Positions 43,401 to 54,068 of a DNA stretch of 64,000 nt are shown in pieces. This stretch comes from Corella eumyota (lineage: Eukaryota; Chordata; Ascidiacea; Phlebobranchia; Corellidae). The position numbers and the translations under genes are program-made. Each line of letters starts with the position of its first letter. Position 1 is the first letter of the stretch. Under the pieces are notes generated by a model. It searched no databases and was not told the origin of the DNA. It saw only the letters and a program-made list of their open reading frames with translations. The DNA lies in contig OY720100.1 in the NCBI GenBank assembly GCA_963082875.1, positions 6,386,001 through 6,450,000 of the forward strand, given 5' to 3'.

Positions 43401-45901
43401 GATTGAAAATCAAACGAATCTAATATCACCGTTACTGAATTATTAATATACGATACGTAAACAGTAATATTATAACATCAAAAAATTTACATATTATGTA
43501 AGAATAATAACATATTAAATATTATATAACAGATTTACAAGAATAAAATATTAGAAAGATTTTGTAAACATGCTATAGCTAATAAAATCTAAAAAAGTTA
43601 TTAACATTTTTTAAAGCAAAACCTAAGTCATTCACAAAATCTTATTTCAAATAACTAATTGTATTTTTATATTTATTTTCTGACCGTTGTTATCGTAGAT
43701 ATGCCAGATTGAGTAATTCATTTTTCTTTGACCAGTCCGGTTATCAAATTGTATATTTCCAGTATAGCCTGTAACATCCTTAAAGTTCACCATCTTTTCA
43801 ATAAACAACCTGTAAATCAGTTATAAAAAATCAGTTGTCGCCGATTGTATAATCTTTCCAAACAGAATACTTTTTTTGTTTTTTTTACAAATTTTTAAAA
43901 AAAATGTTAAATAGCAACAAAAAAATTGTGTTTTATCAAAAAATGGGAAAATATTTTCTGGCTTTAAAAATTTACTGGTTAAAATTTAGTAGATTTTGAC
44001 ATAAAAATATTCTTTTAAAAAAAGCTTTTTATACCTTCCATCCACCAAACCTTCAACTCCATTTTCTCGAACTATTTCAGAAACAACAACCATCATTAAG
44101 TAAAGTGAATCTAACATGTATAATAAACTAGTGTTGTCCATTGAAGATGAAATTTCGTCAATTTCTTTCGGTAAATCCTGCTGGTAGTCGTCAAAAGACG
44201 GCGCTAATAACAATACGTTGTTAAAAATGTCGTCCTCAATTGAACGACGTTTGACATAATGTTCTGACTGACCAAGAAAGTGTCTGTTGTACAAAGCCGA
44301 ATTTAAAGAAGTGTCTTCATCTTCTATCAGATTTTCTTGCTGTTCTTGCAGTATATCTATTATTTTAAGTTCGCCGGATGCAAATTGCTCGCTTGTAGTA
44401 ACAGCACTTCTTCGTGTTTTACCATAAGGTTGAGCAGTAGGCATTGGCTCGTGTAAACTAGCGTTCTGCTCTTCCTTGTGTATTCCGTAGGGATCGATTA
44501 CTAAAAACGATAAACTACGAGCCCACGCTGTGTCGAAGTTATAAGCACTTGCAATTACTCTACTAGCAGCAGATTGTGTTGAAACTGATATTTCGAACGA
44601 GTGTGGAAGACATAATACCACAGCTAAAAGTAAAAAACATCAGTTGTCTTTCAATAAAAATTTAGGGTTTAAAAATCTTTTACATAATGATAAATTTATC
44701 GAATTGGTGATAAGTATTGCTATTTTTATAAATGATTTATAAAACTTGATACAAGATTAACATACATAACAATTAATTAATAATTTAGTGTTTGCAAATC
44801 AATTGAGTTATTTTGGTGTAACCTATATCAGAATATGTTAAGATTTATTTTATCCGAACAATAAGTATTTTATCAGAATATGTTAATAGCCTTGGTGATA
44901 GATTAAGGTGTTTGTTTTAGTTTAACTGTTTATTTCATGTTCTTAAAACAAATAAATTTGTTATAAAATGGCACATTCCTATTAATACTATAAATATACT
45001 AACATTGTTTAAATAAAAAAGCCAAAACTATTTATTTGTAATGTGTTTTTTAATTACACAACGTACCTCTAACATCTGCAATGTGCATATGCGCCCATGT
45101 TTCTTGCATTTTGGTTTCAAACGCTGTCACGTCAGTTTTAAGTTGCACTACGTCTTTTCCAAAAGTTTGGTAATAATGTATTCCAAATTCGTTGCTGTTT
45201 AAAACACTGTGCTCGACTGATCTACATATTGAAAGCCAAGTATCTGGCCAAGACGCTGATAACCAGCCCAAACGTCCCCAATTGAAATGATGAAGCATAG
45301 AAACAACTACCTTAGACGTTAAATCAACTGGTGGTTGAATATTAAATAAGGCTGATATATTATCAGCAGTGTGAAGTCTATGATCTTCACATGTCCAATC
45401 TACAGTTGGTATATTCCAACTCTTAACTGAGGCTGCTGTTGCATCACATAAAGGCCCATGCTTAATGTCAGATAGTTTCGAAGTATGGTCTCTTGCAAAG
45501 CCTAATACAAAAGCGTCGCATATTTCTCTGTCTGTGTTTAACTTGTCCAGAATTAAATTTAGGCTTAAGTCAGAAGAATACAACAATTCTCGAAATAAAA
45601 TTGAAACCTCGGGCCCTCTGTAATCTTCGTCGAATTTCTGTCTAGCTAAGTTAAACGCGCGACCGTAATCAAGCACATAACGCTGTGAGTTGTTGTCGTC
45701 TACCATCCAATTTGAACTTTCGGTTTCTTCGTTGTTATTTCGCGAGAAACCACCACCGTTGTAAATAAAATGTCCCCCATCTTTTTGTGACGTTGTCTGC
45801 ACTAAAACGCCGACGACAACTTTTTGAAGGCCATTGGAATAAGTAAATTTACTGGCCAATATAAATATCACAGTTGCAAAATAAGTTGCAAACTTGGCCA
45901 T
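37474..45901 (-). CDS. Receptor guanylate cyclase (natriuretic-peptide-receptor type)
   Basis: Single-pass membrane enzyme making cGMP from GTP. Twenty-two in-phase exons (first 45067-45901, last 37474-37765) give 1317 residues. Start ATG 45899-45901 precedes a signal peptide ([17 protein letters not shown]). An ANF-receptor-type ligand domain fills about 30-540, the membrane segment is 579-600 ([19 protein letters not shown]), then a kinase-homology domain (about 645-900) whose loop reads HGRLKSRN with no catalytic Asp, a dimerisation coil ending MLPP at 960, and the cyclase domain (about 960-1197). Metal Asp986 (YFSDICGF) and Asp1030 (ETIGDAYM), guanine-specifying Glu1026 and Cys1098, and Asn1105/Arg1109 (NTASRLES) are all present, so it should be active. 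Odd: an extra Glu/Ser-rich insert in the second ligand-domain exon and a 119-residue Cys-bearing tail (1199-1317) beyond the usual end. Ligand is unknown. Confidence 0.96.
38784..38965. repeat. Dispersed repeat, copy 2, in cyclase intron
   Basis: This lies within the 38635-39019 intron of the guanylate cyclase gene and matches 27309-27490 in the same orientation on the plus strand. Shared words include TGTTCTGTAT, TTTAGTATTCGTGAT-like, TTTTGT(T/G)GACGGTTG and TTATACAAAAGACA. Target-site duplications were not recognised. Confidence 0.55.
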
Positions 45902-46636
45902 TGATAATTTCAACAATACCTTTCTTTTAAATTTTAGTTTTTTGTAAATTTATCGTAGCAGCATATTTTGCCTATTTTTGGTGAACCTACGCTGTTCTAA
46001 CATTCAAAAACGCTGTACTTGTCGTCGGTTAACTGTGCTAACAAATACACCTAAATTAGCCTTGTTTTTTTTTCTAACTTAATACCAACATAAAAGTTTC
46101 CATGTAAAGCATAAGTAGTTAAAAAATTACAAGCGAATATGTAGGTACAGTCTGTCGCAGAAACACACGAAAAATCGAATTTTGGTTTTTAATTACAAAT
46201 GCTTTTTGATCGTATCATTACACTAAGCGGATTGCCCGCAATCTGTTGTGTTATGTTTAGCGTTTAAGGGCACTTTGCATATACACTGTATTGATATGGA
46301 CTTGGTCAAGCGAAATATTCCATTAAACGCGGCGCTTTTTTGGAAACTGTTGTGAAAAATTATAAACTAAAATGGTTTTCATTATTAAAGTTATCTCAAA
46401 TTTAATAGTTTTTTGCGTCAGCTTATTTATTAAGTGACCAAAAAATAATAAAACCAAAAATAAAGGATAAAGATATATACAAAAAAAAAATAGTTGAAAC
46501 TGGTTAAGATAATAAATAACTGGTTTGCTGGCATGCACACAGTGTGCTACAAAGTACTATGATACTAAAAATAAATTAAATAACTTACATAAAATAAAAA
46601 CTTAAAATTTGGCAATTTAAAATAAATATTATATGC
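45902..46636. other. Intergenic: cyclase 5' region and NHL gene 3' region
   Basis: This should hold the promoter and 5' untranslated region of the cyclase gene and the 3' end of the NHL-repeat gene, both minus-strand. TTTATT near 46426 is a possible poly(A) signal for the NHL gene. A fragment of the SINE tail lies at 46461-46492. Minus-strand and plus-strand small frames here are not credible genes. Confidence 0.5.
46461..46492 (+). mobile_element. SINE 3'-tail fragment
   Basis: AAAGGATAAAGATATATAC followed by about ten A matches the last 30 bp of the full-length SINE at 53168-53456. Only the tail is present, consistent with severe 5' truncation or with a shared LINE-type 3' end. Confidence 0.5.
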
Positions 46637-49392
46637 TTAGAAATAAAAGATTTTAATAAAACAACTCCCGAACTCGGACAAAATGAGCTGATTTCCGTTA
46701 GGTGGTATACAAACGTAAGCTGGCATTTTTATACCGTCCGCCGCGGTCAAAAGGTTTTTAATAAATTTCCCGCCCGAAGTATAGGCAGATATTCTTTACA
46801 AAAAATAATTTAAAATGTTAATTTATGTCTATTTAATTGTTAATACAAGCCGTATTGTTTTATTTCCCAAGATTAAAACTAGAATACCTATTATTCCACC
46901 AGTCTGCGACGACAATATTATTCTTAGAATCGCAAGTAAGACCATACGGTAAATCCAGTTCACCGTTCGATCTACCTTTATTTCCAAATTTAAACCGAAA
47001 TCGACCAAGTCCATCAAATACCTGATAACATGTTATAAAAAATATTATTTCAATGTTTATATGTGACACCTTTTTGGTAAATAGTTACATTTTTAATAAA
47101 GAATTTAAAACTAATATAAAATAAATGATAGACTGATTAAATTTTAAATTACTTAAATAATATAATTGTCAATGTAAACTGAATACTTACAGAAGATTTT
47201 GTTAAGTTACTTTTATTAAGTAGATGTTTCACCTGTATTCTATTACTCCAGTCTGCGACTACAATATCGCCGTCATTTGTTATCACAATCCCCGTCGGAC
47301 ATATAAATTCACCATCCCCACTTCCCTTACTACCAAACTGATGAAACCAGTTTCCGTCGAGCGACATAATTGAAGCACTGTTTGTATCTGGATCCGTAAC
47401 CGCTATCAGGCCTATAAAAATCCATGCATTGATAACATAACTTTTATTACATTTGATCACAGGTGCTTTTTTTGCCATGTGATCTTAAGTAATGTGTTCA
47501 AGCAGTAATAGAAACTTGCCATAGTAAAATTTCTGAATACTTAATGCAGAAACGGGTGAATCACTTTTTATATGAGGTATTGCTAATATTAGACTATCTA
47601 TGTTTACTTTTATTTGATTAGTTAACGAATGCATATTCACCGTCATTACTAAGGCAAAGGTGTTTACAGAACTGAAAGCTAAGCCGACCAAATTCATGTA
47701 AAAGTCGTCCATGTTTTGACCATAAAGTAACAACATCTCCGCTAGCTACAACGAAATCTCCATTATTTGTCATCGCTGTTTGAAATTTCTAGTGAAATAA
47801 AAAACATTTCTACACAATTAACTTAAAACAATCAGCAAATAAAATGCATAATTAAACATTTGTTAAACAACATAATTAAACAACTTTATAAACGCTAAGA
47901 TGGGCCTACATTGACACTGCATTTGCTTTATGTATCCTTTGTATAGCAATAATTGAATAACTTTGTTTTGAACTTACATGTCCTTTAGAAGCCGGGATTT
48001 TTGGAAACGTTTGCAGTACAGTACCAGTTAAAGAATCGTGTATTCTAACACAACTATCCGCTGTTGTCGTTACAAATTTTTGACTCTTGTAACTATAAGT
48101 TATTCCCATCACGGGAGCTGTTACATTTATGATTCGGTCTGTGATTGGTTTTGACCAAAAGTTAACGTCAGACTGTCGGCCACTAGAAAACATGTACACA
48201 TAATAAGGCATTTTTTAAAATAAACTTTAAAGTTTACCCAGATATTTTTGTTAGTAATGGTTTAAATGCAGCATTAGTTTGCCCTTTACTTGTTTATTTG
48301 TTGGTTGTGTTGCAAAGTGTATCTATTCTTTGCTTCGACTTTCTCTTGATGTTTTGCCTCTACAACATATGTTGAATAATAAAATGACATTTTATGTTAA
48401 CTTTAGTTTAGGTTGACTAATGGTTAACTTTTAGTTATAGTTAGTACAAAAATCTTTAAAGTTGTTTAGTAAATATTATTTTAAAAAGTTCAAATTAAGT
48501 GATGGTAAAAAATCTGGAAAACGTCAAACTAAATAAAGAAATTTTAAAGCATCTAACATACCTTAAATACCAATAGGTTTATTTTTTTAATTATGTAAAT
48601 ACTTTACATAAAAGTAAATAAAAACATTATGTGAAAACAAACCGACCTCGAAGCGTGGTTGGGTGCAAAGCAGCTGGGTAAAATAAGTTTGGATCTTTAT
48701 TTTGCGCTTTAAGTTCGGGCGAGTTAGCTACAGGTCTTGATATGAATGTTTTTCGAGAAGACGTTTTGTTCGTTTCCTGCAAAAATAACATTTTAACAAA
48801 GGGTGATACTGCATCGAAAAGACAATTTAGAAAGTTTGTGATGTGTATTATTACAATTCGCTAAGAATAATTTCTTTACGTTACTTGAGGAAAATTAATT
48901 TAAGTTTAGCAAAATATTTCTAGAAAAAATTCAGTTCAATTACTAAAACTACATTATTTTACTATGCGCAAAAAAGACGGTACATGTTATGGTTGAAAAG
49001 ATTATAAAGTATTCGGTGTTGTAATATTACTAATCGCACAAAATACCAAAACTTTGTTGTGGCTACAAACCTCAATTAACACTTCCTCAGAAGTAACTAC
49101 GTCACTCAGTCGAGACTTTGGCGATGTGGTAGGATTTGAAACAGCTAAAATCGAAATCTTTTTCGACCTAATAAAAAAACATTATTTTTCGCCAATGATA
49201 CCCTAGCACTTTTTTAAAGATGCTTTAACTTCTTAAATAGCAAAACCACAAGTAGAGCATTTGCTAATGCGTAAGTTTCTTTTAAATAATCTAGTACACC
49301 ATAAAATACTTCAACATTTTTAAAACTAATTACCTGTCTGATGACTTTTTAAGCGAAGCTGACTTCCCATGGTATAGTAATTTATTCGACAT
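46637..49392 (-). CDS. NHL-repeat beta-propeller protein, one apparent frameshift
   Basis: Nine exons: 49334-49392, 49071-49167, 48647-48776, 48290-48359, 47978-48182, 47520-47788, 47233-47411, 46888-47021, 46637-46793; about 432 residues starting MSNKLLYHGKSASLKK. A Ser/Lys-rich N-terminus (1-115) leads to WD40-like blades (e.g. TADSCVRIHDSLTGTVLQTF) and then clear NHL repeats, GSKGSGDGEFICPTGIVI and GNKGRSNGELDLPYGLTC, each followed by IVVADW.N.R. No RING, B-box or membrane segment, so it is not a TRIM2/3/71 or PAM protein; orthologue not recognised. Propellers of this kind bind protein or RNA. Exon 47520-47788 is one base too long: the frame shifts near 47629-47636 between GEYAFV and TNQIKVNIDSL. 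The intron after it begins GCAAGT (GC-AG). Either a sequence error or a damaged allele. Its upstream region carries two TCACGTGACC sites. Confidence 0.85.
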
Positions 49393-50037
49393 TTTCAGTA
49401 AATGTCGCTTAAAAGACACTTCAGTAGCTGCGATTGTTTTTATATTTTACTATCCGATGTTACAAAAACACTATGCATTAAAAATCCTTTCTTAATTTTA
49501 TAAACTGCATTGTTTAACTTTTAAGTCATTGGGTCAACTAAAGTATATTTACACAAAAGCGCTTAACGGGGTTGTTATTATTTTTCTGTCTGACGCACGT
49601 CAAATCGTGTCGATAGTCACGTGACCACAAGATCACGTGACCGTTCCTTTCCGGCGACGCAGCAAAACCTTCCTAACGACAATTAATTTAGTCTATACAA
49701 CCTTTTTAAACTGACGCTTATGTGAAAAAATGTAGATTAAGTCGCAAGACTTATTTACTATTATTAAAGTCGTGCAATGAACGGTTTGCTCTACTTTTAG
49801 GCAAAGTTAGAAAAAACTTAAGTTTTTCTAAAAATTGTACATTTTACTACTGCTTTAGCTACGTAATTTTATTTAGTTCACAAAACAAAATCTATTTAAA
49901 TTACAATGTAACACCGCGAGGTTTTTGCGTCTGTTTTCGCCAAAAAACAACAAATATATATTTATGTTAGTAGATGTCCTACTGTTAGTTTTAATGAGAC
50001 CATGTACTGCAAGAACGACTACTCTATAAATAAACTC
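49393..50037. promoter_or_regulatory. NHL-gene upstream region with paired E-boxes
   Basis: Two copies of TCACGTGACC lie at 49617-49626 and 49633-49642, 16 bp apart, about 230 bp upstream of the NHL-gene start codon. TCACGTGA is the palindromic site of bHLH-zip factors (USF, MITF/TFE, Max groups). The left part also has TGACGCACGTCA-like sequence. The remainder toward 50037 is the 3' flank of the ANKRD53-like gene; an 82-codon plus frame at 49722-49970 looks spurious. Confidence 0.55.
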
Positions 50038-53000
50038 TTAATTTTTGTCTGACGAATTCGCAAGAACTGTCGGTGCGTTGACTCCATTCAAATGCCACTT
50101 AATTTCACTGTCGGGTAAGGTAGGCGGAAGTCTCTTGTGCTTCACGTCAATAATATTAACAGCTCGAAATTCTTCGGGCACCAACATTCGCTGGAACTCG
50201 TCGCTGCAAAAAAGTTTGCGTATTTTTTCAGGGCTCCAAGATTTGAACGAAATTTTCGTGTTTTCGACTCGGCCTCCTGGTAAAACCATGGTAGTTGTGG
50301 CGCTGGGTTCGCTGGTACTATTCGTTGAACTGTAGTTTGATCGCTAAATGATATTTTCAGCTGCAAGTTTACATTTTAATATGTGCATGCATAAAGCATT
50401 TGGTTTACACGTAGATCCATAGGAGATTTAACACAGTTTGTTTAAAGAATATAAGCGTATTTTGCGCTAATTTAGTAGTTTTTTTGTATATATCTTTATC
50501 CTCAATGTGAGAGAGTCAAATGCGCGACTTAAACATATAAGTAACATCAGTTACTCCTACCCCGACTCAGTCTTAAGTTGCCTTTTAGGAGTTTGGGATA
50601 TTAAAGATTATAATTGCCCGGTAATTATGCTGCTGATTAAGTGCTGGCTCAGCAGGAGTTCATACCGTTTATAGCACCTTACTCATGGGCGCTACAGCAT
50701 GAGAGCAGTGGGGATTAAACCCACGACCTCATGTGTGGTGTAGCAAGTGTTCTTACCACTACACCACACTGCCAGTTAGCCTACTTAACGAAACAGCATT
50801 TTATTTAGTTAATATTAGACTAAAGTCTACATTTTAAAGCTGAACTTCCGAAAATTAAAGGTACACAAACTCACGATAGCAGGTAAAACGGTTTCTGGAG
50901 GTAAAACGAGTTGAAATCTTAAAGAAGGTTGAATTCCAATCGAAACAGTGTCGGGAAATTTAATATCAACAACGGGCGGTGAGTTTAGGTTAGTGCTGTA
51001 GTTCCAATTATCGCGTGAGTAACCTATATTAATATCATAATTTTAGTTTAGTAAAATACTTGTGCACTGTGCAATTGTAGAATTGATATTGTTTATGTTC
51101 CTTTACCATTTTCTTGTAACTTTAAAGATAATAGTTTTACACACTCAATTTCTAAAGTGAAATATTTAAACGCTTACTTAAAAGCTTACTTTTTAATATA
51201 TATGCTAGCGTTCACAAAAAAAAACAATACTTACGTTTGTTATAATTGGTGTATCTGTTTCTTTGTTTATAATTCAGAGGTGGTAATAAAACAGATTGTC
51301 TTGGGGCCTAAATAAAAAAATTTAATATATATAACTAGTATCAATAGTTTTACTTTGGATTTCAACGCATCAACACCAGATTATGAAATTTTTGTCGAGC
51401 CTCTTACCTTATTTGTGTTTTTTGCCGAACTGTCATGAGCAGTAAGACTAGGTTTTGATTTCCTAGGTTTTGCAGAAAATCTGTTCGACAACTTTTCCAT
51501 TCTAGCTGCACAGTCGTCTACATCTCCACTAACTGAAATCCTTTTAGCCAGTCCATTTATAGCTTCCTCATCATGCCTAATTTGTTAAAAAAAAAAAACT
51601 AGTTTAATAATAAAACTTAGGTTTATTTTAAAATTTTAAGTTCAGCCTAAAATAAAATTTAACAAATAAAGTGTTAATTAGTAGAGAATACAATTGTGAT
51701 AAAAACGCAATATGTTAAAGGACAACTTAAAATAAATTAAGAAAAAAATAATTAAATAAATTAAAAAACATGAAAAAAGCGAGCTTAGTATATTAAATAA
51801 GTTAAATAAAAATAGTTTTCCTTTAAAAAAATTTTCACATTTCCCTATAATCATAAAAACTTAATTTAAAATATTTATTTTACCTTTCCTTTTGGTACAT
51901 TTTCAAAACCATCTCCTCGATATCAATTCCCTTATCTTCCATCCAATTTGTATGTGTTAAATTTCCGTAAAAATCTTGTTCGTTTCTGAGTTGAAGAAGT
52001 GCTTCTTTTTGCAAATTCTGATATGCTGCCTTTAACCTAATTGTAATAAAATACATTTTTTTCTAAGAAAAATTGCAACTTTCGCAAATTTTCCACTTAA
52101 ATAAATATTCTTTTTTAGCAATTAATAATGTAATAAATTTTACTAAAATTCTTGAGTGAAAGTGTATTTACTGTTTAAGCATTTTTTCTTCTTCCTGATT
52201 TTTTATCGTCCTTCTTTTCCAGATTTCATTTTCAATAAGTCGGGCACAATCTTTCCGCCCCCACAACTTCGACAGAAAAAGAGGAGTTTTTCTGTCATGA
52301 TCTTCTTCCTCCAATGACTCGGTGAAATGTTTGAGAATAATTTTCAGGATCGAAATATTTCCCTCGCAAGCTGCTTTGTGAACGCAGCTTGTTTTTTCAT
52401 TGTTTTTACTACAAACATTTTATTTAAATATAAAAAAAAACATTTTGACATAAGAAAAATAAAACAAAATTTTTATTATTTTATGAATTGTTTTTTTTAA
52501 ATTGTATAAAAATTTGAATAAAAATTTAGGCTATATAACCTGCTAAGCTGTGGCTTGGCAGTTGTAATACTATTTCATTTTACAGTGCAAGTAATTACAC
52601 AAGCAGTGGATATTAAGCTACTAACCTATGAACATCTGCACCTTTTTGTAACAAATAGTTGATACATTTTTTGGCATCGACTCCAATTTCATTATTTATA
52701 GCTAAATGCAATGGTGTCCAGCCTATAATTGATTTCATGTTAACGTCAATGAAGTATTTTTCCACTAACAGTTTAAGACAATCCAGTTTTCCATTCATAG
52801 CAGCTAGGTGTATCGGGGAAAGTCCCTGACAAAGTACAATTTCAGAAAGTTTCAAAAAATTAAGGCAGTGATTGTCAATCATTTTGTGCTTACTTGTTTA
52901 TCCAGCGTGCATGGATTTCTTCCATCACTTAAAGTTTGGTCTAACCACTCAACATTTCCGATCTTTGCAGCTAATATCGAGTCACAATCAATCGCTTTCT

Positions 53001-53055
53001 CTTTTCTCTGCATTTGGGAGGCAGGAGAGCTTGAAGTAACTGATTGCTGACTCAT
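50038..53055 (-). CDS. ANKRD53: ANKRD53-like ankyrin-repeat protein
   Basis: Eight in-phase exons: 52894-53055, 52626-52825, 52172-52408, 51884-52036, 51408-51576, 51235-51307, 50875-51023, 50038-50343; 482 residues (human ANKRD53 is about 530). Start MSQQSVTSSSPASQ. Ankyrin repeats occupy about 30-180: IGNVEWLDQTLSDG, GLSPIHLAAMNGKLDCLKLL, GWTPLHLAINNE, CINYLLQKGADVH, SCVHKAACEGNISILKIIL. They end in WGRKDCARLIENEIWKRR, which strongly recalls the ANKRD53 motif CARFLKDAMWKRD. A charged helical stretch follows, then a Ser/Pro-rich part and a C-terminal block with FRAVNIIDVKHKRLPPT that parallels the ANKRD53 end. The vertebrate protein is tied to spindle dynamics; function here is inferred. The last intron holds a complete SINE and another SINE lies just upstream. 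Confidence 0.88.
50478..50774 (-). mobile_element. Full-length tRNA-derived SINE in ANKRD53 intron
   Basis: On the minus strand the tRNA-like head at 50774-50690 has A-box GTGGTGTAGTGGTAAG and B-box GTGGGTTTAATCCCC, then a body of about 180 bp and the tail GATAAAGATATATACAAAAAAA. It lies in the intron 50344-50874 and is inverted relative to the copy at 53168-53456. It matches a tRNA-headed SINE of the type known from Ciona (Cics-1-like); the family name is from memory. Confidence 0.88.
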
Positions 53056-54068
53056 TTTATTGGAATTACCTTAAAAATGTTTCAAAATTATTTGTATTTG
53101 TTTTTAAATAAAAGTATAAAGCTATACATTTCAATTAATAAAAAAATGAATGTAACACTATAAAACTGGCAGCGTGGTGTAGTGGTAAGAACACTTGCTA
53201 CACCACACATGAGGTCGTGGGTTCAATCCCCGCTGATCTCATGCTGCAGCGCCCTTGAGTAAGGCGCTATAAACGATATGAACTCCTGCTGAGCCAGCAC
53301 TTAATAAGCAGTATAATTATCGGGCAATTATAATCTATAATATCCCAAACTGCCACAGGCAACTCGAGATTTGGTCGGAATAACTTATGTTACTCTATGT
53401 TTAAGTCGCGTTTCGACTTTTCCACATCGAGGATAAAAATATATACAAAAAAAAAAGTATTGTGTTTGTTGATGACATTTTTCTAAAGTTTATTACTAAT
53501 TGACAGTTAAACAGTCAGAACGTGGCAAAAATAATTCGTTATTACATATTTGTATTTTTGAGTTTCAAGATTTGCAAAAGTTCAAATTAACAGAAACAAA
53601 TAAGAACTTAAACCTTTGCCAATTTATTTTTACTGTCCGGTCGCCATATATTTTATCGACATACTTATGCAACAAAATTTTGTTTTAAAATCTATAAGTA
53701 AGTTTTACCTTAACATATTCTACTACACTTTCCACCGAAATTCGTTGTTAAACTTACCGTTGCACTGCCAGCAAAACCCAAAGTCTGCGAAAATCTAAAA
53801 TACTTTTGGCTGTGATCGGTGTCATAGCTACGTAACAAGAACAGCGTTGCCAAAATCATTTGTAAATAATTTATTACAAAATAAAAAAGAATTTAAATTT
53901 TTGCTTTTATACCACAAAATTTTACTTAACTGAGGTTTTTATGCTTATTTTATTTTTTTGGTAACTGTAAGTATTAACCTTATTTATTCTGCATACATAA
54001 TCTAGAAAACATCACGAAACTATTACTACTGCACGTAAATTAGATTTCGCAAAAGAAAAAAAAACAGT
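53056..54068. other. Intergenic between ANKRD53-like and TAF3 genes
   Basis: Holds the 5' flank of the ANKRD53-like gene, one full SINE, and the 3' flank of TAF3. TTTATT near 53983 is a candidate minus-strand poly(A) signal for TAF3, about 85 bp past its stop. The two overlapping small plus frames at 53500-53798 are not supported. Confidence 0.5.
53168..53456 (+). mobile_element. Full-length tRNA-derived SINE
   Basis: The head GGCAGCGTGGTGTAGTGGTA with A-box, the B-box GTGGGTTCAATCCCC near 53217-53231, a body of about 190 bp and the tail GGATAAAAATATATACAAAA make a complete element of about 289 bp. It sits 110 bp upstream of the ANKRD53-like start codon and differs from the copy at 50478-50774 at scattered positions, so the two are separate insertions. 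Clear target-site duplications were not seen. Confidence 0.9.

Noticed and set aside
49722-49970. 82-codon plus frame upstream of the NHL gene
   Set aside because: No similarity, no splice or promoter context, and overlap with the 3' flank of the ANKRD53-like gene.
50142-50366. 74-codon minus frame overlapping the last ANKRD53-like exon
   Set aside because: It is another frame of the same exon; only the frame ending at 50038 joins the upstream exon in phase.
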